Shown one piece after another: positions 17,531 to 26,186 of a stretch of DNA of 56,318 bases (positions are counted from its first letter, which is position 1; each line of letters starts with the position of its first letter). Under the pieces are notes generated by a model. That model saw only the letters and a program-made list of their open reading frames with translations. It searched no databases and was not told the DNA's origin. The DNA comes from Pseudomonadota bacterium (GTDB taxonomy: Bacteria > Pseudomonadota > Alphaproteobacteria > Sphingomonadales > Sphingomonadaceae): the NCBI GenBank assembly GCA_023458055.1, contig JAEXAW010000081.1:1-56318 (forward strand). Direction: 5' to 3'. A program made the position numbers and the translations under genes.

Positions 17531-19279
17531 ATGAGCTATACCCCGCCCGTCACCGAACAGCGTTTTCTTCTCGACCATATTGTCCGCATTGATGAGCTGG
17601 CAGCGCATGACCGCTTCGCCGATGCCTCGCCTGACATGGTCGATGCAATCCTTGGCGGGATCGGCGACTTTGCGGCGCAAGAATATGCTCCATTGAACCG
17701 CGTGGGCGATGTCAACAATCCTAAATGGAATGACGGCACTGTCACCATGCCGCCTGGCTTCAAGACGGCCTATCAGAATTTTGTCGCTAATGGTTGGGGC
17801 GGCCTCAATGGTCCGGTGGATTTTGGCGGGCAGGGCTTGCCCTATGCGCTTTACACCGCGCTGATCGAGGATTTGGGCACCGCCAATATGGGCTTCACGC
17901 TCATCAATATCCTCACCCCCGGCGCGATTGAAAGCCTGATCCACCACGGCACGGCTGAGCAACAGGAGAAATGGCTGCCGAAGCTGGTGTCGGGCGAATG
18001 GAACGGCACGATGAACCTCACCGAACCGCAGGCGGGGTCGGATGTCGGCGCGCTCAAGACCACCGCCATTCCGATCACCGAAGGCGAGCATGCGGGCAAG
18101 TATAAGATCAAGGGCACCAAGATCTTCATCACCTTTGGCGAGCATGACCTCACCGACAATATCGTCCATCTGGTGCTCGCCCGCACACCCGGCGCGCCCG
18201 AAGGGACGCGCGGCATTTCGCTGTTCATTGTCCCCAAATTCCATGTGAATGACGATGGCAGCATCGGCGCGCGTAATGATGTGCGCTGCGTGTCGATCGA
18301 ACATAAGCTTGGCATCCACGGATCGCCGACCTGTGTCATGTCCTATGGTGACAATGACGATTGCATCGGCGAACTGATCGGTGGCGAGATGGGCGGCATC
18401 AAGGCGATGTTCACGATGATGAACAATGCGCGACTGAATGTCGGTAATCAAGGCGTGCAGATCGCTGAAGCCGCGACGCAAAAGGCGGTGGCTTATGCCA
18501 AAGAACGCATCCAAAGCCCGCGCGCGGGGAGCCCCGACAAGGCTCCGGTTGCAATCATCGAGCATCCGGATGTGCGGCGCATGCTGCTGCGCATGAAAGC
18601 ACAGACGGAAGCGGCGCGTGCGCTCATCTATTATGCTTCGGGACAGGTCGACCGCGCGACGCTCGGGCTTGACGGTGCGCAAAGCCGCCTCGATGTGCTG
18701 ATCCCGCTTGCCAAGGCCCACGCGACGGACATTGGCTGCGAGGTCGCCTCGATCGGCGTTCAGGTGCACGGTGGCATGGGCTTCATCGAGGAAACCGGCG
18801 CGGCTCAGTTCTATCGCGATGCGCGGATTGCGCCGATCTATGAAGGCACCAACGGCATTCAGGCAGCGGACCTGGTTGGGCGCAAGATGAGCATGGATAA
18901 TGGTGCGGCGCTGGACGGCCTCATTGCCGACATCAAGGCTGGGGCGACGCAGGAAGCAGGGTTGATGGCGCTCGCCGAAGCGGTGACCCACACGGTTGAT
19001 TGGATGCGCTCCGCCAGCGTCGATGACAAGCTGGCGGGAAGCTATGCGCTCCTCACCATGCTTTCGGTGGCAACCTGCGGCTGGCTGATGGTGAACCAGG
19101 CCAAGGCGGCGGAAGCGGCGTTGGCGAATGATCCGGATAACGCCTTCCTCAAAGCCAAGCTGGTGACGACGCGCTTCTATCTCGACCGGATTGTGCCGGA
19201 AGCTTTGGGGTTATCCTCGCAAGCAGTCGGCGGCGCGGATCTCCTTTACGCCATGGATGCGGATAAGCTGTTCGGGTGA
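17531..19279 (+). CDS. Acyl-CoA dehydrogenase with C-terminal extension
   Basis: FAD-dependent acyl-CoA dehydrogenase, 582 residues from ATG 17531 (a GTG four codons upstream is less likely). The long form has an extra N-terminal helix region and a C-terminal domain of about 120 residues, like DmdC/FadE-type relatives. The FAD/substrate segment is NLTEPQAGSDVGALKT. VHGGMGFIEE is followed by the catalytic base E438 in YEGTNGIQ. It should oxidise an acyl-CoA to the 2-enoyl-CoA and pass electrons to ETF. DmdC-like members act on methylmercaptopropionyl-CoA, but chain specificity cannot be read here. Monocistronic. Confidence 0.92.
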   Translation: MSYTPPVTEQRFLLDHIVRIDELAAHDRFADASPDMVDAILGGIGDFAAQEYAPLNRVGDVNNPKWNDGTVTMPPGFKTAYQNFVANGWGGLNGPVDFGGQGLPYALYTALIEDLGTANMGFTLINILTPGAIESLIHHGTAEQQEKWLPKLVSGEWNGTMNLTEPQAGSDVGALKTTAIPITEGEHAGKYKIKGTKIFITFGEHDLTDNIVHLVLARTPGAPEGTRGISLFIVPKFHVNDDGSIGARNDVRCVSIEHKLGIHGSPTCVMSYGDNDDCIGELIGGEMGGIKAMFTMMNNARLNVGNQGVQIAEAATQKAVAYAKERIQSPRAGSPDKAPVAIIEHPDVRRMLLRMKAQTEAARALIYYASGQVDRATLGLDGAQSRLDVLIPLAKAHATDIGCEVASIGVQVHGGMGFIEETGAAQFYRDARIAPIYEGTNGIQAADLVGRKMSMDNGAALDGLIADIKAGATQEAGLMALAEAVTHTVDWMRSASVDDKLAGSYALLTMLSVATCGWLMVNQAKAAEAALANDPDNAFLKAKLVTTRFYLDRIVPEALGLSSQAVGGADLLYAMDADKLFG

Positions 19280-19298
19280 GCACCTGATTTTCCATTTT

Positions 19299-19393
19299 CG
19301 TCATTCCCCGGCTTGACCGGGGAATCCATCACCCGAAAGTGCGGTTTACGCGGACCGTTTCGGTGATGGATTCCCGCTTTCGCGGGAATGACG
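19299..19393. repeat. Palindromic intergenic repeat R3, copy a
   Basis: Ends CGTCATTCCC and GGGAATGACG are inverted repeats, each followed inwards by its own small hairpin (CCCCGGCTTGACCGGGG; CCCGCTTTCGCGGG) and by GGTGATGGATTC/GGAATCCATCACC. The same plan occurs at 36479-36564 and, with other bases, at 23214-23302. Confidence 0.85.
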
Positions 19394-19410
19394 AGCTTTG
19401 TGGTATCCTA

Positions 19411-19432
19411 ACCCTCCCTAGCGAGGGAGGGT
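19411..19432. other. Short GC-rich hairpin downstream of the cyd operon
   Basis: ACCCTCCCT (19411-19419) pairs with AGGGAGGGT (19424-19432) around a 4-base loop. It lies 26 bp past the stop of the DUF2474 gene but lacks a T-run on that side, so a terminator role is uncertain. One arm is echoed near 3899-3912. Confidence 0.5.
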
Positions 19433-19457
19433 GGGGTGTAGCGCTTCGCCTCGTGTG

Positions 19458-19562
19458 TTATCTCAACACCGCCCTTATCACCAACCCCACCACCGCCAGC
19501 GCGCCCACGCTCAACGCCCAGATCAACGCCATCCAGCCGAACTGTTTTACGCGCGGGTTCAA
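19458..19562 (-). CDS. DUF2474-type small subunit of cytochrome bd oxidase operon
   Basis: 34 residues, too short for routine ORF calling. TTG at 19562 overlaps the cydB stop (TTGA). The product has a basic N-terminus (MNPRVKQFGWMALIWAL), one membrane helix and a basic end (VIRAVLR). A single-helix peptide of this size directly after cydB is the DUF2474 family known from cyanide-insensitive-type cydAB operons. It probably binds or stabilises the oxidase, as CydX does in E. coli (family knowledge plus inference). Confidence 0.85.
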   Translation of the reverse strand: MNPRVKQFGWMALIWALSVGALAVVGLVIRAVLR

Positions 19563-20560
19563 TGATAGCCGCCTTCGCCGACCTTGCCGCGGAACACCCA
19601 ATAGGCCCATCCGGTATAGCCGAGGATGATCGGGAACATGATGGCCGCGCCGACCAGCATGAAGCTGAGGCTCACGTCAGGCGCGGCGGCTTGCCAGATG
19701 CTGATGCGGCCTGGCACCACATCGGGCCAGATCGACACGCCCAGCCCGGCAAGGCACAGGCCGAAGATCGCGAGCGCGGAAAAGAAGGGCGTGCGCTCCT
19801 GCTTTTTTACGAGCGCGCGCAGGAAGATCAGGATGGCAATGGCGGTGAGGAACGGCACCGGCGCGGTTGCTATAATCCCGGGATAGGAAAACCAGCGCTG
19901 CCAATATTGGCCTTCAAGGAACGGTGTCGCCAAGCTGACCGCGCCGACCGCCACGATCAGCGCGATCCCCAGCGGGCGCGCATATCGGAACATCTGCTCC
20001 TGAAGCGCACCTTCGGTTTTCCAGATGAGCCAGCAGGCACCAAGGAGGGCATAGGCGATGACAACGCTCGCGCCCGTCAGCAGGCTGAACGGCGTCAGCC
20101 AATCCCACCAGCCCCCCGCATAGGCGCGACCCTCGACCGCTATTCCTTGTAACAAGGCGCCGAGCGTGATGCCCTGTGCTAGCGCTGCGACCAAGGAACC
20201 GATGAAAAAAGCGCTATCCCAGGTCGCGCGATGCGCCGGATCGCGCCAGCGAAACTCGAACGCAACGCCGCGCAAGACCAGCCCCAGCAACATCGCGATC
20301 AGGGGTGCATAAAGCGCAGGCAGAATGATCGCATAGGCCAGCGGAAATGCGGCGAGCAATCCCCCGCCGCCCAGCACCAGCCAGGTTTCATTGCCATCCC
20401 ATACCGGCGCGACACTGTTCATTGCGGTATCGCGCTCGGAGCCGACCTTGAAGCGCGGAAACAAGATGCCGATGCCAAGGTCGAACCCGTCCATCACCAC
20501 ATACATGGCGACAGCAAAGGCGATAAGGATCGCCCAGATGACCGGAAGGTCAAAGTTCAT
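19559..20560 (-). CDS. cydB: Cytochrome bd-type quinol oxidase subunit II
   Basis: 333 residues, eight or nine hydrophobic helices. The N-terminus FDLPVIWAILIAFAVAMYVVMDGFDLGIG and the VAPVWDGNETWLVLGGGGL block are diagnostic of CydB. It is the second core membrane subunit of the quinol:O2 oxidoreductase. Its ATG overlaps the cydA stop (ATGA) and its stop overlaps the DUF2474 start, so three genes form one coupled operon. The short form fits the cyanide-insensitive (CioB-like) group. Confidence 0.95.
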   Translation of the reverse strand: MNFDLPVIWAILIAFAVAMYVVMDGFDLGIGILFPRFKVGSERDTAMNSVAPVWDGNETWLVLGGGGLLAAFPLAYAIILPALYAPLIAMLLGLVLRGVAFEFRWRDPAHRATWDSAFFIGSLVAALAQGITLGALLQGIAVEGRAYAGGWWDWLTPFSLLTGASVVIAYALLGACWLIWKTEGALQEQMFRYARPLGIALIVAVGAVSLATPFLEGQYWQRWFSYPGIIATAPVPFLTAIAILIFLRALVKKQERTPFFSALAIFGLCLAGLGVSIWPDVVPGRISIWQAAAPDVSLSFMLVGAAIMFPIILGYTGWAYWVFRGKVGEGGYH

Positions 20561-21978
20561 TGCCCTTCCTCTCCATATTGGATCGCCGATGCAGGCGTGA
20601 TTCCGGCCGCATGGCTTGGATCATTTTCGGGGAGCGGTTCGTCGAACTGCGGCGCTTTCGCCATCAAGCGGCTGATATACCAGATACCTGCACCAAAAAC
20701 CGTGAAATAGACGATGATGAATGCGATCAGCGAGGTTGCGACCGCAGGCGCGTCGAGCGGGGAAGCAGACTGGCTGGTGCGCAACAGGCCATAAACCGTA
20801 TAGGGCTGGCGACCGACTTCGGTGGTGACCCATCCCGCGATCACGGCCACAAAGCCGGACGGGCCGAGCAGGATTGCCGCCTTATGGAGCAGCGGCCAAT
20901 CATAGAGGCGCCCGCGCATCCTCGCGACCAAACTCCACAGCCCCAGCGCCAGCATCGCAACGCCAAGCCCGACCATGATACGGAACGCCCAAAACACAAT
21001 CCCGACCGGCGGCTGGTCAGCCAGCGGCACGGTGTCTAACCCTTTCAACGGAGCGTTCCAATCATGCTTCAAAATGAGCGAGGAAAGTTTCGGCACGGAT
21101 ATCGCATAATCGACCCGTTGTTCCGCTTGATTGGGAATGCCGAACAGAATCAGCGGCGCGCCATCGGGATGGCTTTCAAAATGGCCTTCCATCGCCATCA
21201 CCTTGACCGGCTGATGCTCAAGCGTGTTGAGGCCATGCTGGTCGCCGAGGAAAACCTGCACCGGCGTCACCAAAGCCGCCATCCACATCGCCATTGAAAA
21301 CATTTTGCGCGCGCCCGCATTGCTTTTGTCCTTGAGCAAATGCCACGCGCCGACGCCGCCGACCGCAAAGGCGGTGGTGAGATAGGCGGCTGTCACCGTG
21401 TGCGTGAGGCGATAAGGGAAGCTCGGGTTCCAGATGATATCCCACCAGCCATCCTTGGGCACGAACTGACCCGCCTCGTTCAGCGCATAGGCCACTGGCG
21501 TTTGCATCCAGCTATTCGCAGACAAGATCCAGAAAGAGGAAATCAGCGTGCCGATAGCGACCATCAGCGTTGCAAAGAAATGAAGCCCCTTGCCGACCTT
21601 TTCCTTGCCGAACAGCATTACGCCCAGAAATCCGGCTTCGAGGAAGAAGGCGGTCAGAACCTCATAGGCCATCAGCGGACCGACCACTGGCCCCGTTTTA
21701 TCGGAGAATACCGACCAGTTGGTGCCGATCTGGTAGGAAAGGACAATCCCCGAAACCACGCCCATGCCGAACACAATCGCGAAAATCTTGATCCAATAGC
21801 GATAGAGGCTGTCATAAACCTGTTCGCCGGTCTTGAGCCACAAAGCTTCCAGCACCGCGAGATAACTCGCCAGCCCGATGGTGAAGGCAGGGAAGAGAAA
21901 ATGGAAGCTGATCGTGAACGCGAACTGGATGCGCGCGAGCAGCAGAGCTGTTTCCGACTCGAGCATGGTTACCCGCAT
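20557..21978 (-). CDS. cydA: Cytochrome bd-type quinol oxidase subunit I
   Basis: Haem-bearing subunit of a high-affinity terminal oxidase, 473 residues. TISFHFLFPAFTIG contains the haem b595 ligand (H26 in this numbering). H193 in PYRLTHTVTAAY is the second conserved haem histidine. GWVTTEVGRQPYTVYGLLRT is the conserved segment after the quinol loop. That loop is short, as in cyanide-insensitive (CioA) enzymes. The start may be ATG 21978 or the ATG at 21966 (MLESE); the SD is weak for both. The divergent Rieske gene starts 84 bp away. Confidence 0.95.
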   Translation of the reverse strand: MRVTMLESETALLLARIQFAFTISFHFLFPAFTIGLASYLAVLEALWLKTGEQVYDSLYRYWIKIFAIVFGMGVVSGIVLSYQIGTNWSVFSDKTGPVVGPLMAYEVLTAFFLEAGFLGVMLFGKEKVGKGLHFFATLMVAIGTLISSFWILSANSWMQTPVAYALNEAGQFVPKDGWWDIIWNPSFPYRLTHTVTAAYLTTAFAVGGVGAWHLLKDKSNAGARKMFSMAMWMAALVTPVQVFLGDQHGLNTLEHQPVKVMAMEGHFESHPDGAPLILFGIPNQAEQRVDYAISVPKLSSLILKHDWNAPLKGLDTVPLADQPPVGIVFWAFRIMVGLGVAMLALGLWSLVARMRGRLYDWPLLHKAAILLGPSGFVAVIAGWVTTEVGRQPYTVYGLLRTSQSASPLDAPAVATSLIAFIIVYFTVFGAGIWYISRLMAKAPQFDEPLPENDPSHAAGITPASAIQYGEEGQ

Positions 21979-21984
21979 AGGCCT

Positions 21985-22008
21985 TTGCGTGTCATTTTAC
22001 ACATGCAA
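21985..22008. promoter_or_regulatory. Imperfect inverted repeat in the cydA/Rieske divergent promoter
   Basis: TTGCGTGT (21985-21992) is mirrored by ACACATGCAA (21999-22008). It sits in the short region that must hold promoters for both cydA and the Rieske gene. It resembles a two-fold regulator site but matches neither the FNR nor the CRP consensus well. No direct support beyond symmetry and position. Confidence 0.3.
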
Positions 22009-22061
22009 TTCGTGCAAACAGGGTGTTGCCTTGGCGCAAGCTTGCGCTATGCCTTTCACTT

Positions 22062-23225
22062 ATGGAGCAAAAGCTGTCCAACCATGATGTGCTCGAGGAT
22101 TGGGGCCTTCCGGCCTGGACTTATCGTGATGCCGATTTTTATGCGCTCGAAAAGGAGCGCATTTTCCGCCCATCGTGGCAGGTGGTGTGCCATGACAGCG
22201 ATATCCCCAATGCTGGTGACTGGTTCACGCTCGATTATATCGGCGAAAGCGTGCTCGTCATTCGCGGCGATGACGGAGCGGTCCGTGCTTTCACCAATGT
22301 TTGCCGCCATCGCGGATCGCGGCTGGTGGATGGGGCACAAGGCTGCGCCAAGAAGCTGGTCTGCCCCTATCATGCCTGGGTCTATGAAAAGGACGGGCGC
22401 TTGTCGGGGGTGCCGTTCAAGGCGGATTACCCGTCGCTCAAGATGGAAGAGCAGGGCCTCGCCGCGGTGGACCATGAGCATTGGAACGGCTTTCATTTCG
22501 TCCGCCTGAAAGACGATGGCGGGCCATCGGTCGCCGAGATGATGGCACCGTATGACGCGATGATCGCGCCGCATAAGTTTGAAGATTTGCGCGCGGTCGG
22601 TCGCGTCACCATCCGGCCCCGTCAGGTCAACTGGAAGAATGTCGGCGATAATTATGCTGATGCGCTCCATATCCCGGTCGCGCATCCCGGACTGACACGG
22701 TTGTTCGCCAAAAGCTATGGTATAGAAACCACGGGGCAGGTCGATCGCATGTGGGGCGATATGGTCGATGGCGAATCTGCCAATTTGTCTGAACGCGCTT
22801 ACCAGAAATTTCTGCCCGAAGCCGAGCATTTGCCCGCCGACAAGCGCCGCCACTGGCTCTATTTCCGGCTGTGGCCCAATGTCGCATTCGATATCTATCC
22901 CGATCAGGTCGATTTCATGCAGTGGCTTCCGACGGGGCCGGAAACCTGCGTCATCCGCGAAATCAGCTATGCGCTCCCCGATGATCGCCGCGAAATGCAG
23001 GCGGCGCGCTATTTGAACTGGCGCATCAACCGTCAGGTTAACCTGGAGGACACCGCGCTCATCACCCGCGTGCAGGAAGGCATGGGGAGCGCAAGCTTCT
23101 CCGCCGGACCCTTGGGTGCGAGTGAGGTATGCCTGCGCAACTTTGCGCGCCGTGTGCGGGCGTTGATCCCGGAAGCGCGGGAGCGGGAGAAGCCGGATAG
23201 CTTGACTAAGAAACCGTCACCCTGA
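22062..23225 (+). CDS. Rieske non-haem iron oxygenase, alpha subunit
   Basis: 387 residues from ATG 22062 (an upstream GTG at 22023 would add 13 residues unlike the family start). The Rieske [2Fe-2S] site is C81-x-H83 (CRHRG) and C101-x2-H104 (CPYHAW). The mononuclear iron site is in NWKNVGDNYADALHIPVAHPGL (bridging Asp and two His). The family uses O2 plus reductase electrons for hydroxylation or demethylation. The single-subunit build recalls the carnitine/choline/glycine-betaine monooxygenase group as well as aromatic dioxygenases, so the substrate is open. No reductase gene is adjacent. Its last codons (KPSP-stop) lie inside repeat R3-c. Confidence 0.9.
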   Translation: MEQKLSNHDVLEDWGLPAWTYRDADFYALEKERIFRPSWQVVCHDSDIPNAGDWFTLDYIGESVLVIRGDDGAVRAFTNVCRHRGSRLVDGAQGCAKKLVCPYHAWVYEKDGRLSGVPFKADYPSLKMEEQGLAAVDHEHWNGFHFVRLKDDGGPSVAEMMAPYDAMIAPHKFEDLRAVGRVTIRPRQVNWKNVGDNYADALHIPVAHPGLTRLFAKSYGIETTGQVDRMWGDMVDGESANLSERAYQKFLPEAEHLPADKRRHWLYFRLWPNVAFDIYPDQVDFMQWLPTGPETCVIREISYALPDDRREMQAARYLNWRINRQVNLEDTALITRVQEGMGSASFSAGPLGASEVCLRNFARRVRALIPEAREREKPDSLTKKPSP

Positions 23226-23302
23226 ACTTGTTTCAGGGTCCATAGTCCTGCACTATCGAGAGTAGGGGGCGTATGGATGCTGAAACAAGTTCAGCATGAC
23301 GG
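23214..23302. repeat. Palindromic intergenic repeat R3-like, copy c
   Basis: CCGTCACCCTGAACTTGTTTC at the left is mirrored by GAAACAAGTTCAGCATGACGG at the right, with TCCAT/ATGGA further in. It covers the last four codons and the stop of the Rieske gene and ends 25 bp before the next gene. Confidence 0.85.
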
Positions 23303-23326
23303 ATGTGGAAAATGATCGGGGATAGC

Positions 23327-24937
23327 ATGACCTACGACGCACTCATCATCGGCGGCGGCCATAATGGCCTTGTGTGCGCTTTCTATCTTGCGCGGGCGGG
23401 GATGAAGGTGCGGATCCTGGAGGCGCGCGGCGTTCCCGGCGGCGCGGCGGTGACCGAGGAGTTCCACCCCGGTTTCCGCAACTCGGTCGCAAGCTATACG
23501 GTGAGCCTGCTTCAGCCCAAGGTGATCGCGGACATGAAGCTCGCCGATCATGGCTATCGCGTGATCGAGCGCCCTATTTCCAACTTTCTGCCGCAGGAAG
23601 ACGGCGGCTATCTGAAGCTCGGCGGGGGCCTTGAAAAAACACAGGCGGAGTTCCGCCGCTTTTCGGTCAAGGACGCCGAAACCCTGCCGCGTTATTATGA
23701 TATGCTCGAAAATGTCGCAGAGGTGTTGCGCGGTCTTGCGCTTCAAATCCCCCCCAATGTCGGTGATGGTCTGCGCACGCTTCTATCCGGCGCGCAGCAG
23801 GGGCGCATGTTGGCGAAATTACCGCTCGAACAGCAACGCGACGTACTCGATCTCTTCACCAAATCGGCGCGCGATTTCCTCGACCAATGGTTTGAAAGCG
23901 AAGCGGTCAAGGCCGCGTTCGGCTTTGACGCGGTGGTCGGTAACTATGCCTCGCCCGATACGCCGGGGAGTGCTTATGTGCTGCTCCACCACGTTTTTGG
24001 CGAGGTCAACGGCAAGAAGGGCGCGTGGGGTCACAGCGTCGGTGGCATGGGCAAGATCACCGAGATCATGGCCAAGGTTTGCCGCGATGCGGGCGTGGAA
24101 ATCAGCCTCGACGCGCCCGTCGCCAAAGTGCTGGTCGATGGCGGCGCCAAAGGTAATAGGGCAGTCGGGGTCAAGCTCGCCAGCGGCGAGGAAATTATCG
24201 GTCGCCGCGTGATCGCCAATGTCGGACCGAAACTGCTCTACGAACGCTTGATGGATGCAGGCGATTTGCCCGCCGACTTCAACCACCGCATCAAGGGGTA
24301 TAAGTCGGGATCGGGGACCTTCCGGATGAATGTCGCGCTCAGCGAACTGCCGCGCTTCACCTGTTTGCCGGAACCGGGTGAGCATCACCAGTCCGGCATC
24401 ATTATCGCGCCCACGCTCGATTATATGGACCGCGCCTTTACCGATGCGAAACGCGATGGCTGGTCGAAAGCGCCGATCGTGGAAATGCTGATCCCTTCGA
24501 CGGTGGACGATAGCCTCGCGCCGCCGGGGCAGCATGTGGCGAGCCTCTTCTGCCAACAGTTCGCCCCCCATTTGCCTGACGGGAAAGACTGGGACGACCA
24601 CGAGCAAGCCGCTGCAGATACAATCATCGACACGGTGGAACATTATGCACCGGGTTTCCGCGCCTCGATCCTCGGCCGCATGATCCTGTCCCCCAAGGGT
24701 CTCGAGCGCAAATTCGGCCTTGTTAATGGCGACATCATGCACGGCAATTTAAGCCTCGATCAAATGTGGGCGGCGCGGCCCGTGCTGGGCCATGGTAGCT
24801 ACAAGGGACCGCTCAAGGGCCTCTATATGTGCGGCTCCGGCACCCACCCCGGCGGCGGGGTGACCGGCGCGCCCGGGCATAATTGCGCCAAGGCGGTGAT
24901 CCGCGAAGCCGGCCCGATTTCGCGGCTGTTCGCGTGA
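23327..24937 (+). CDS. FAD-dependent oxidoreductase of the phytoene-desaturase/PYROXD2 family
   Basis: 536 residues from ATG 23327, which has GGGGA 4-5 bases upstream. The N-terminal dinucleotide fold is YDALIIGGGHNGLVCAFYLARAG (GGGHNG at 9-14) followed by an acidic ribose-binding ILEARGVPGGAA. The C-terminal CGSGTHPGGGVTGAPGHNCAKAV is the conserved FAD-closing motif of COG1233 proteins. Resemblance is closer to PYROXD2-like proteins than to carotenoid CrtI, and no carotenoid genes are near. The reaction is unknown. It follows the Rieske gene on the same strand with 101 bp between, so joint transcription is possible. Confidence 0.88.
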   Translation: MTYDALIIGGGHNGLVCAFYLARAGMKVRILEARGVPGGAAVTEEFHPGFRNSVASYTVSLLQPKVIADMKLADHGYRVIERPISNFLPQEDGGYLKLGGGLEKTQAEFRRFSVKDAETLPRYYDMLENVAEVLRGLALQIPPNVGDGLRTLLSGAQQGRMLAKLPLEQQRDVLDLFTKSARDFLDQWFESEAVKAAFGFDAVVGNYASPDTPGSAYVLLHHVFGEVNGKKGAWGHSVGGMGKITEIMAKVCRDAGVEISLDAPVAKVLVDGGAKGNRAVGVKLASGEEIIGRRVIANVGPKLLYERLMDAGDLPADFNHRIKGYKSGSGTFRMNVALSELPRFTCLPEPGEHHQSGIIIAPTLDYMDRAFTDAKRDGWSKAPIVEMLIPSTVDDSLAPPGQHVASLFCQQFAPHLPDGKDWDDHEQAAADTIIDTVEHYAPGFRASILGRMILSPKGLERKFGLVNGDIMHGNLSLDQMWAARPVLGHGSYKGPLKGLYMCGSGTHPGGGVTGAPGHNCAKAVIREAGPISRLFA

Positions 24938-24997
24938 CGCGGCCTTAACCTGATTGCAAGAGAATAGGACTATGCTGCCCCTATGAGGGGGCGGATT

Positions 24998-25630
24998 ATG
25001 CAGGACGATAATGCGATCAAGGTGCAAGAAGCATCGCCTGCCGTGCGCCGGAAAAAAATAGCCTATCATCCGAAAAATTTGACAGCGCGACGACGCGATC
25101 CTGTAAGCGCTATGCAATTTCCGCGTCGGACCGATCCGGCTGAGGCATCCTATGTTGTCTCGACACCTTTCAAGTCAGCGCTGGCCCGTATTCTGGTTGT
25201 GGCCGTGCTCGCCGTCGGAATGCTGGCCGTTTTGCCCATTATGGTCGAAGCTGAGGTGGGGGTCTTGTGGCAGTTTTTGCCCTATTTTCTGGTTATAGCC
25301 TATCTTGGACTTTATAACCCGCTGTCGAACCTTTGGCCGGATGAACCGCGACTGTGGACTGACGATATCGGGCTTCACCAGCGCTTCCGGCCATCTCTGA
25401 GGTGGACAGATATTGTCCAGATCGATCAGCATTGGAAAACAGTAAGCGGCGGGGGAGGACAGTTTGTCGATCGCATCTATGTCATGGCAAAAATAGGCGG
25501 TCGTGTCCGGCGCTTTCCTATTCGGTTCGGCTTCATGAATCCGATGGACTATGAAGGAATTTGTGAAATTTTGCGTACCGAGGCTATGGCCCGCGGGCTC
25601 GTTTTGCCGCCGCTGACCGCGAAGGCGTAA
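24998..25630 (+). CDS. Two-helix membrane protein of unknown function
   Basis: 210 residues from ATG 24998, chosen because AGGGGG lies 6 bases upstream; ATG 24983 in frame would place that SD inside the gene. Residues 1-55 are basic and cytoplasmic. Two membrane helices follow (ILVVAVLAVGMLAVLPIMV; FLPYFLVIAYLGLYNPL). The C-terminal part has LWTDDIGLHQRFRPSLRWTDIVQID, like PH-type 'YdbT/YcxB' membrane-associated domains, then a basic stretch. I do not recognise a specific family. Monocistronic. Confidence 0.75.
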   Translation: MQDDNAIKVQEASPAVRRKKIAYHPKNLTARRRDPVSAMQFPRRTDPAEASYVVSTPFKSALARILVVAVLAVGMLAVLPIMVEAEVGVLWQFLPYFLVIAYLGLYNPLSNLWPDEPRLWTDDIGLHQRFRPSLRWTDIVQIDQHWKTVSGGGGQFVDRIYVMAKIGGRVRRFPIRFGFMNPMDYEGICEILRTEAMARGLVLPPLTAKA

Positions 25631-25739
25631 AGGACAAGGGGGCCGTCCCCTATATTGCCAACTGTCCGACGGAGCAGTTGAAGCCGTTTGATTCTTGGCT
25701 TAGCATCCGCTCCAACCCATGTGGAGGATTGTCGTCATC

Positions 25740-26186
25740 ATGAAGAAGCCTGTTGTCATAGTCTCCATGGTTACTTCGTTACTGATGCCCGCCGCTACCC
25801 TCGCCAGCGGACAGTTGCCGCCTATGCCTCTTCCGGAGCAGCAGTTCGACAATTTCAAAACTTGCGTCGCGCACCTCGAGGCAAAGGTAGCCGAAGATCG
25901 CAAGCAGGCGGATCCCGATCCGGTCATGCAGACCGACGGCTCCAACCGCCAGACGCTGGTTTACAGCGATGGTGTTAAACGCGAAGGCCGCAATAAGGCG
26001 AGCTATGCGGTCGAGGTCGGCTATCAGGTTCGTGTGCCGGTTCCGGAGGACAAGGTCATCCGCACGAGCTATTCCTATGAACGCACCAGCCTGCGCTGCA
26101 AGGGGCGCGTGCTTACGGGCGAGCAGGTCAACGGCTATGCGCTCGAAGGTTATGCGCCGCTGGAAGAGCCTCCCTCGCCCAAATAG
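25740..26186 (+). CDS. Exported protein of unknown function
   Basis: 148 residues from ATG 25740 (GGAGG 12 bases upstream; an ATG at 25719 in frame precedes the SD). Signal peptide MKKPVVIVSMVTSLLMPAATLAS. The mature part has FKTCVAHLEAKVAEDRKQADPD and a paired C...C (one early, one in TSLRCKGRVLTG) that could form a disulfide. Its 3' end overlaps the 3' end of the converging APC permease gene by 37 bp. No function recognised. Confidence 0.72.
   Translation: MKKPVVIVSMVTSLLMPAATLASGQLPPMPLPEQQFDNFKTCVAHLEAKVAEDRKQADPDPVMQTDGSNRQTLVYSDGVKREGRNKASYAVEVGYQVRVPVPEDKVIRTSYSYERTSLRCKGRVLTGEQVNGYALEGYAPLEEPPSPK

Noticed and set aside
17483..18991. Open frame of about 500 codons on the minus strand
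   Set aside because: It is antisense to a clear acyl-CoA dehydrogenase; its translation is His/Arg/Asp-rich with no domain, typical of the mirror frame of a GC-rich gene.
23303..23326. Upstream start for the PYROXD2-like gene at 23303
   Set aside because: It would begin at the edge of the palindromic repeat and lacks an SD; ATG 23327 has GGGGA at proper distance and fits the family N-terminus.
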